Shown in pieces: positions 1 through 5,280 of a DNA stretch of 17,217 nt (position 1 is the stretch's first letter; each line of letters begins with the position of its first letter). The stretch lies in assembly GCA_903970295.1 (NCBI GenBank), contig CAJCHQ010000709.1, positions 1-17,217 on the forward strand, written 5' to 3'. Under the pieces are notes generated by a model. It was given only the letters and a program-made list of their open reading frames with translations. It had not been told where the DNA came from and ran no database searches. This DNA is from Bryobacterales bacterium (lineage in GTDB: Bacteria; Cyanobacteriota; Vampirovibrionia; Obscuribacterales; Obscuribacteraceae). The position numbers were made by a program, and so were the translations under genes.

Positions 1-1031
1 GCGTGTTCCTCGGGTGGATAAAAAGTATCGAGCATGACTTTGATAGAGGCAGCGACCGGAATTGCAATTAACATGCCTAATGCACCGGCCATAGTTTCAC
101 CCACGAGCACCGCAAATATCACTGCTAGCGCATGCAACTCGACGGCTCTTCCGATGATTAGAGGAATTACGTAATAGTCTTCCAATTGTCGCGCGACAAA
201 ATAAAAGAGGATAATCCAGGGGGCGATCGGCACACCGAACTGGGAGACGCCGACTATCACTGCGATGCTGATGGCGATGAATGGACCCAGCACAGGAATG
301 ATTTCGAAAATGCCGCTCAAAATTGCTATCACCAGCGCATATTTCATTTTCAGAAGCGAAAGGAAAATGCCCGCGACACAAGACATTAGTATAATCAAGA
401 CCAGCTGACCGACAACATATTTGCTCAACATCAAATTCATTTGCGCGATCATATTGACCGCGGTGACTTTGCTTTTGTCTGGAACAAAACGCAGAAAAAA
501 TTTGCCAACGCGTCTGCTGTCGACCATAAAATAGATTGACGAGACTATGCAAACCAGCAAGGAGAGCAGACCATGGGATAGCAATCCACCGAGGTGGACA
601 AGTTCTTCCGGTTTGCCAATGCTGCCTTCCACTGTCGCCAAAATTTGATGCGACGTTTCCTCGACGTTGAGATCCATATTGAAATGAGTGGAGATCTGGG
701 TCACCAGGTTGCGCACGATTTCATGTCTCTGATCGATGAAATTGCTCACCTGTTCGGCCAGCGTCGGTCCGAATTTGTAAGCGAGAACTCCAAGAACCAC
801 GGCTGTCGTCAAATATATGAAGAGAATCGCCAGCTTCGGATTCATCCAGCGGAAAAGCGCGAAACGGTTCAATTTGTTGACAGTCGAGACCAGGGGGAAA
901 AGCAAATAAGCGATGATACCACCGACAATAAATGGCGGAAACACTTCGCGAATGTGATAAATGAACATGAGCAACAAGACGAAGAAAAGCCATCTGAACA
1001 TTGATGGATTGGAACTCTCTGAATTAGTCAT
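1..1031 (-). CDS. AI-2E family transporter (PF01594-like), C-terminus cut by window edge
   Basis: Reading the minus strand from 1031 to the left edge gives 343 uninterrupted codons with no stop, so the gene continues beyond the window. The protein is very hydrophobic, with about eight membrane segments (roughly residues 11-26, 30-50, 66-85, 150-170, 205-226, 230-262, 268-293, 300-335). It carries hallmarks of the AI-2E/PerM permease family: a soluble stretch after the third segment (about 88-148), the run FEIIPVLGPFIAI at 242-254, and the run EDYYVIPLIIG at 284-294. Family members export or exchange small solutes (AI-2, Na+/H+, others), so the substrate cannot be told. The start is ATG 1031 because GGAGAG lies 4 nt upstream and an in-frame TAA stands 45 nt before it. 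It follows the dehydrogenase on the same strand after 114 bp, so co-transcription is possible but not shown. Confidence 0.9.
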   Translation of the reverse strand, partial: MTNSESSNPSMFRWLFFVLLLMFIYHIREVFPPFIVGGIIAYLLFPLVSTVNKLNRFALFRWMNPKLAILFIYLTTAVVLGVLAYKFGPTLAEQVSNFIDQRHEIVRNLVTQISTHFNMDLNVEETSHQILATVEGSIGKPEELVHLGGLLSHGLLSLLVCIVSSIYFMVDSRRVGKFFLRFVPDKSKVTAVNMIAQMNLMLSKYVVGQLVLIILMSCVAGIFLSLLKMKYALVIAILSGIFEIIPVLGPFIAISIAVIVGVSQFGVPIAPWIILFYFVARQLEDYYVIPLIIGRAVELHALAVIFAVLVGETMAGALGMLIAIPVAASIKVMLDTFYPPEEH

Positions 1032-1145
1032 GGCTCTCTCCGCGTCCTGTTCGAGTGAAATAACGCCGGGCAGCTCTTATGGCTGCATGGTCTTTTGCAT
1101 GTTCTTAGAGAATGATAATTGTGTTCTGACCAATGAAATTCACGA

Positions 1146-2390
1146 TTAACGCACCGCCACTGGTGCTATTTCGAGATTGGAAAAATCGTGAACTTGAGCT
1201 CTAACAAGCTTTCGCAACATCCATGCCGGTCGGAATCGTTCTCCAAATTGACTATGGTATGCGTCGAGTTGGCTCAAGCACCAATCAAGCCCTTTGTCTC
1301 TGGCCAGAGTGAGAAGTCCTCGCTTCAAGCCTGTACCATGCTCCATCGCTATATCCACATCCGAGTGTTCTACCACTTTCTCCTGAATAGCATATATCGC
1401 CTCATTGAACATCGGCAAGATTAGACGGTGTGCGTCGAATTGACCATTCGGTTCAGTGGGTGACGTGCCCTTTTTCGTGAGCGACTGTAAGATGCCAATC
1501 AGTTCTGGGTTGATTTGTTTCGGTTCATCTTTTTTCGGCACTTGACCCTTGGGATGGAGAAAAATGCCACTGCCGCTTTTTTGCCCCAAATGACCGGCCT
1601 TCACCAGTTTAGTGAGAATCTCGGCGGTCTGGAAACGAGTTCCGTATTCGCCATACAAAAAGTCGTTAACATGAGCACAGACATCGATTCCAGTCATATC
1701 TAATAAAGTGAAGGGTCCCATCGGTAAGCCGAAAGCTACAACTGCTCGGTCCACCGATTCTGGGTCTGCACCCTCTTGCAAGGCATAGAGCGCTTCGTTC
1801 AGATATGGGAACAACAGTCGGTTGACGAGGAAACCTGGGCATTCTTCGACTTTTACTGCAATTTTATTCATGGTTTTGCAGAGCGCAACTGCACTTTGGA
1901 CCGTCTCTGCAGATGTTCGCACGCCCGGAATCACTTCGACCAATTTCATGAATTGAGCTGGATTGAAGAAGTGCATACCAACCACTTTGTCTGGACGCTT
2001 GGTGGACGAACCAATTTCTGATATCGATAAAGCAGATGTATTTGTCGCTAGAATCGCTTGGGAAGGGCACGATTTGTCTAATTGCTTAAAAATTTCCAGT
2101 TTCGTCGATATCTGTTCTAACGCCGCTTCAATTACCAAGTCAACGTCGGCAAATCCGTCATAACTGGTTGTTCCCTCTATACGAGCGAAGTGTCCTGCCG
2201 CTTCTGCTTCGGTCATGACTTCTTTCTTTACGCGAGAATCATACATGCGCTTGATATTGGCAAGTCCTCGGTCTACGAAGGATTGCTCGACATCTTTGAG
2301 GATAACGTCTATTCCAGCCTGACTGAGAACCTGGGCGATGCCGCTACCCATAGCTCCCGCCCCTACGACCGCTGCTTTCTGGACTGGCAT
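1146..2390 (-). CDS. 3-hydroxyacyl-CoA dehydrogenase, stand-alone, with two C-terminal domains
   Basis: A 414-aa protein expected to oxidise L-3-hydroxyacyl-CoA to 3-ketoacyl-CoA with NAD+, in beta-oxidation or hydroxybutyryl-CoA metabolism. The N-terminal Rossmann domain (about 3-183) has the GxGxxG loop G10-A-G12-A-M-G15. The catalytic set is visible: S119 in TNTSAL, H140 and E152 in MHFFNPAQFMKLVEVI, and N190 in GFLVNR. A first 3HCDH C-terminal domain spans about 185-282 (ending GQKSGSGIF) and a second, weaker copy spans about 320-400 (LPMFNEAIYAI). This is the dehydrogenase arrangement of FadB/FadJ without the enoyl-CoA hydratase part. ATG 2390 has GAGGG 7 nt upstream. It is divergent from the amino acid permease. 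Chain length and direction (degradative, or PHB/butyryl-CoA related) cannot be decided from the sequence. Confidence 0.93.
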   Translation of the reverse strand: MPVQKAAVVGAGAMGSGIAQVLSQAGIDVILKDVEQSFVDRGLANIKRMYDSRVKKEVMTEAEAAGHFARIEGTTSYDGFADVDLVIEAALEQISTKLEIFKQLDKSCPSQAILATNTSALSISEIGSSTKRPDKVVGMHFFNPAQFMKLVEVIPGVRTSAETVQSAVALCKTMNKIAVKVEECPGFLVNRLLFPYLNEALYALQEGADPESVDRAVVAFGLPMGPFTLLDMTGIDVCAHVNDFLYGEYGTRFQTAEILTKLVKAGHLGQKSGSGIFLHPKGQVPKKDEPKQINPELIGILQSLTKKGTSPTEPNGQFDAHRLILPMFNEAIYAIQEKVVEHSDVDIAMEHGTGLKRGLLTLARDKGLDWCLSQLDAYHSQFGERFRPAWMLRKLVRAQVHDFSNLEIAPVAVR

Positions 2391-2430
2391 ATGAAAACCC
2401 TCGCGCCACAGATAAGTTTCTAGGCAGGCT

Positions 2431-2440
2431 ATGCTAGCAT
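2431..2440. promoter_or_regulatory. Perfect 10-bp palindrome in divergent intergenic region
   Basis: ATGCTAGCAT is self-complementary and lies in the 134-bp gap between the divergent dehydrogenase (start 2390) and permease (start 2525). The position suits an operator or overlapping promoter elements. However, 10-bp palindromes arise by chance, and I could not find a convincing -35/-10 pair on either strand. Confidence 0.25.
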
Positions 2441-2524
2441 TTCCAAGGATTCAGCTAGACCTGCAGGACGATTTAATTTGCAGTCTGGGGTGGTTTCTAA
2501 CGTCCTTTTTTCGGGGTGGCGAAA

Positions 2525-3997
2525 ATGTCTCTGACAAGCTCCTTACTGCGCCGCACTGCGGCACACTCAGACGGTGAAGACAGCACTCCTAAACACCTAG
2601 GATGGATCATGCTTACCGCCCTGGGCATTGGTGCCACCATTGGTGCGGGCATCTTCGCCATGCCCGGTATGATTGCCGGTAAGGCTGGTCCGGCAGGTAT
2701 TCTTTCGTTTCTCATAACTGGTGCAGTGATTGTCGCTGTAGCTATGTGTTATGAGAAGTTTGCCGTTCGGGTCAAAGGCGGTTGCTCGGCCTATAGCTAT
2801 GTCTACCACTCCCTGGGCGAGATATTCGCGTGGATTGTCGCTTTTGGGCTCTTCCTCGAATACAGTTTTGGTTCTTCTGCTGTTTCGATTGCCTGGGCCG
2901 AATATTTGAAAAACGCGATCGGCTACAATCTGCCGAAATTTTGGTCAGGACCATCTTTCGAGCACGGGGTCTTTACCTTCGGCATAAACATAGTCGCTAC
3001 CAGCGTCATCGCTGTTGTGACGACAATATTGATTTTCGGCGGAGTCAGTAAATCAGCCAAGCTTAATTTTATGCTTGTCTGCCTGAAGTTGACTCTGTTA
3101 GTCACTTTTCTCGCTGTCGGATTTCGCCATGTCGACCCCACTAACTGGACGCCGTTTATGCCCAGAGGGTGGGAAGGTGTTTTAAAGGGCGCAGCTCTAG
3201 CCGTTTTCCCGTATGTCGGCTTCGACGCTTTATTCACTTTCGCGCGCGAATCAAAGAGTCTGAAAGATACTCGACTGGCCACTTACCTATGCGTTGGTTT
3301 GGTGGCATTCCTCTATGTCACGGTGATGGCCGTTGCTACAGGTCTAGCGCCATGCTACCAGTTAGGAGCCGACCATCAGCTTTTGACGCAACTGGGGCCA
3401 AACGGTCAACCCGAATTGGTACCCAACGATTTGTTTGTGGGCACCGAGGCGGCAGCACCCTTAGCTAAATTACTTACTCACGCGGGGGAGACATGGTGCG
3501 CCAAGTTTATTGCTTTTGGTGCAGTGCTTGGAATCTTCAATGTCTTACTTGTTCTTTGTATGGGCGGACCAAGGATTTTTCGCAGTATGGCCGAAGACGG
3601 TTTGCTTCCACCTGCCTTCGCTAAGGTGAACAAAGGCAACCCGACCGTTGGCATCGCTTTGAACGGTGTCATCGTCGGCTTGATTGCTGGTCTTGTTCCT
3701 TTTGGCGAAATCGCCGACATGATGGTCCTGGGAACTTTGGTCGCCTTCATTTTCGTGGGACTCGGTGCCATTAGACTCCGCCTCGTCAATCCTGTCATCG
3801 CAATAGCTGCCGCGCTTGGCTGTCTGATCTTAACTTTCTTCCTCAACCCAATGGTTTTGAAAGTCTATTCATTCACCTTGCCTGTGGGCCTAATCATTTA
3901 CTTCTCCTACGGCTTTCGCCACAGCAAATTAGGTCAGACAAAACCTTCAACTACGGCCGGTGTGACAGCCGCTGATGGCGCCAAGGCAGAAGTTTAG
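2525..3997 (+). CDS. APC-superfamily amino acid permease (cationic amino acid transporter-like)
   Basis: A 490-aa integral membrane protein predicted to carry amino acids across the inner membrane by proton or amino-acid coupling. Segment 1 holds the APC substrate-binding signature GIGATIGAGIFAMPG (34-48). This is followed by the conserved Tyr/Glu-Phe-Ala helix (CYEKFA) and the GGCSAYSYVYHSLGEIFAW stretch typical of the CAT/YhdG branch. FPYVGFDALFTFARESK in the middle matches the family's segment-6 region, although the usual EExKNP loop is altered to RESKSL. About 12 hydrophobic segments are present. GTG 2516 would extend it by three codons, but GGGGTGG at 2513-2519 is a good ribosome binding site for ATG 2525 and overlaps that GTG, so the ATG is preferred. 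It is convergent with the unrecognised 260-aa gene. Substrate specificity is unknown. Confidence 0.92.
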   Translation: MSLTSSLLRRTAAHSDGEDSTPKHLGWIMLTALGIGATIGAGIFAMPGMIAGKAGPAGILSFLITGAVIVAVAMCYEKFAVRVKGGCSAYSYVYHSLGEIFAWIVAFGLFLEYSFGSSAVSIAWAEYLKNAIGYNLPKFWSGPSFEHGVFTFGINIVATSVIAVVTTILIFGGVSKSAKLNFMLVCLKLTLLVTFLAVGFRHVDPTNWTPFMPRGWEGVLKGAALAVFPYVGFDALFTFARESKSLKDTRLATYLCVGLVAFLYVTVMAVATGLAPCYQLGADHQLLTQLGPNGQPELVPNDLFVGTEAAAPLAKLLTHAGETWCAKFIAFGAVLGIFNVLLVLCMGGPRIFRSMAEDGLLPPAFAKVNKGNPTVGIALNGVIVGLIAGLVPFGEIADMMVLGTLVAFIFVGLGAIRLRLVNPVIAIAAALGCLILTFFLNPMVLKVYSFTLPVGLIIYFSYGFRHSKLGQTKPSTTAGVTAADGAKAEV

Positions 3998-4022
3998 CGA
4001 AGTGAGCGAAGGAGCACTGATA

Positions 4023-4053
4023 CTACGCGAGCGCGTAGGCGATTTTGTTGTTA
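4023..4053 (+). terminator. Possible intrinsic terminator of the permease gene
   Basis: Twenty-five bases after the permease stop, CTACGCG (4023-4029) and CGCGTAG (4032-4038) form a perfect 7-bp inverted repeat; a realistic fold is 6 bp with a GAGC loop. GCGA and then a T-rich stretch (ATTTTGTTGTT, 4042-4052) follow. The T-run is offset by four bases and interrupted, so termination is plausible but not certain. The stem sequence resembles the one at 5215-5230. Confidence 0.4.
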
Positions 4054-4067
4054 TCCGGTTGAGACTG

Positions 4068-4150
4068 CTACCGGAATCGTACCGATATCCTGAGCCTACC
4101 GATATCGCTACGATTGGAATTCCGACTGAGCCTACCGATATCGCTACGCC
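4068..4150. repeat. Intergenic cluster of the ACCGATATCGCTACG repeat (cluster B)
   Basis: Within the 325-bp convergent gap 3998-4322, the 15-mer ACCGATATCGCTACG occurs exactly at 4098-4112 and 4134-4148. A degenerate copy (ACCGATATCC) starts at 4081 and a weak one (ACCGGAATCG) near 4070. The flank TGAGCCT precedes the two full copies, giving a 36-bp period. The core contains the palindrome CGATATCG. The same 15-mer forms a five-copy array at 16621-16742. The rest of the gap, outside this cluster and the hairpin at 4023-4038, holds nothing I can name. Confidence 0.85.
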
Positions 4151-4322
4151 ATTTTCATTGATGGCTGAAGCTTGTTGATAGCTTATGTCACAAATTCGCT
4201 GATTTCTGCCATTCAGATCTGAATTATGCTTTCTGGCCAAAACCAACCTGCTAATATCGCCGTGAGGCTTTCGACAGGCTGGTCTTGGTTGGTTCAGAAA
4301 AACTGTTTGAGATTCCGATTTC

Positions 4323-5105
4323 TCAATATTCGTTGAAGATATTCGAGAGCACAGACTCGGTTTGCTCGATAATTTCTTTCAGAGCCTCGAGGCAGAGACG
4401 TTCGGCTAAATCTTCTGTTAACATGCGCTCGCCTTCGTACCAAACTACGCCTTCGTCTTGCAACTCGGCTGTAAGTGTCATGAACGCATTGCGACCGATG
4501 CCAGCAGTGGTAAGGCCGATCAAATCTTCGACGGGCATGATGAAGAACTTGATTTCGTTTTTATATCCGTGCACAACCAGGCTAAACTGACTGGTGGAAA
4601 ATCTAGCTCGCAGAGAGGCTGATTTGGAATTCGCAGTATTGAAAGTGACCATTTCCGGTTCAGTCGAGGCAATGAACAATTCGCTGAAACCAAGACGAGT
4701 ATTGAATTCAATCGAGCATGAAAGCAGAATGTCGAACATTCCCTGCAACACAGCGCGCATCGAATCTGTGTAAGTGTTGTCGATCTTGGTGGCTTCAGTC
4801 TGAGTCTTACGGCGATTTTCCATGAAATCGACTGCGTCGGCCATGATTCGCTGCATGAATTCGGTGTTGGTCTTGAGCTTGGCAGTTTTGAAAGTCGAGA
4901 GCACTTTTTCGTTGATCAATGACTGATGAAAATCACCACCAAGGACGCGCATTTGATACATGTCACGGTCGATCTGTTTATTGAACTCGTCGACGACACG
5001 CCAGCGATAACAGAAATAATTGTTCTTTGGATATTTGAGAGAATTTTGTTCAAGGCGTTTCTTAACTGCTGTTTTGATCGCCATTTTCATTGCCGAATTG
5101 CCCAT
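4323..5105 (-). CDS. Unrecognised 260-aa soluble protein
   Basis: I do not recognise a family. The reading frame is convincing: ATG 5105 is preceded by GGGAG at 8-nt spacing, and the composition is ordinary for a globular protein. There is no signal peptide or membrane segment. The N-terminus is basic and probably helical (KMAIKTAVKKRLEQ, about 7-20). The middle (about 60-130) looks mainly helical, and the part from about 140 looks like mixed strand and helix (SLVVHGYKNEIKFFIMPVEDLIGL). It ends in an acidic amphipathic helix (EDLAERLCLEALKEIIEQTESV). Internal ATGs at residues 6 and 8 are alternative starts but lack better ribosome sites. It is downstream of polA on the same strand with a 175-bp gap and convergent to the permease. 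No function is offered. Confidence 0.75.
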   Translation of the reverse strand: MGNSAMKMAIKTAVKKRLEQNSLKYPKNNYFCYRWRVVDEFNKQIDRDMYQMRVLGGDFHQSLINEKVLSTFKTAKLKTNTEFMQRIMADAVDFMENRRKTQTEATKIDNTYTDSMRAVLQGMFDILLSCSIEFNTRLGFSELFIASTEPEMVTFNTANSKSASLRARFSTSQFSLVVHGYKNEIKFFIMPVEDLIGLTTAGIGRNAFMTLTAELQDEGVVWYEGERMLTEDLAERLCLEALKEIIEQTESVLSNIFNEY

Positions 5106-5125
5106 CGCCGTTTCTCCCTTTTGTG

Positions 5126-5230
5126 GAATCTTCTTGATTCGTCCGTGGTAGCGGACCGACCCAGTAATTCCACTTTAGCTCTGAGAGCTGAATAAGGTAA
5201 TTGGCGAAATGAGATACGCGAAAACGCGTA
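5126..5230 (-). promoter_or_regulatory. Hairpin-rich leader region upstream of the 260-aa gene
   Basis: Four perfect short inverted repeats lie in 105 bp between polA and the downstream gene: GAATC-TTCTT-GATTC (5126-5140), GTCCG-TGGTAG-CGGAC (5141-5156, directly abutting), AGCTCT-G-AGAGCT (5177-5189) and TACGCG-AAAA-CGCGTA (5215-5230). On the minus strand they precede the SD of the gene starting at 5105, so they could form a structured 5' UTR. Alternatively, the 5215-5230 hairpin may belong to the polA 3' end. It lacks a following T-run, so I do not call it an intrinsic terminator. Confidence 0.4.
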
Positions 5231-5280
5231 AGCGTTATAAAGTAAAGCTCGAAACCCCGCCGGAGCTCAATCTCTCGTTC

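Noticed and set aside
97..993. Minus-strand open frames at 97-552 and 721-993 that look like separate small proteins
   Set aside because: They are out-of-frame shadows. The true minus-strand frame from 1031 to the left edge is a continuous AI-2E-type permease with membrane segments and family motifs.
4081..4150. Identification of the repeat as the cyanobacterial HIP1 element
   Set aside because: HIP1 is GCGATCGC. The core here is CGATATCG with fixed flanks and sits in intergenic clusters, unlike HIP1, which is scattered through genes.
3975..4178. Plus-strand 67-aa open frame across the repeat cluster
   Set aside because: It begins inside the permease gene in another frame, and its residues simply translate the repeat (repeated PTDIATIG-like text). 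No ribosome site is present.
5230..5280. Intrinsic terminator for polA
   Set aside because: The possible AGCTC...GAGCT stem has a 12-base loop, and the stronger hairpin at 5215-5230 lacks a T-run on the minus strand.
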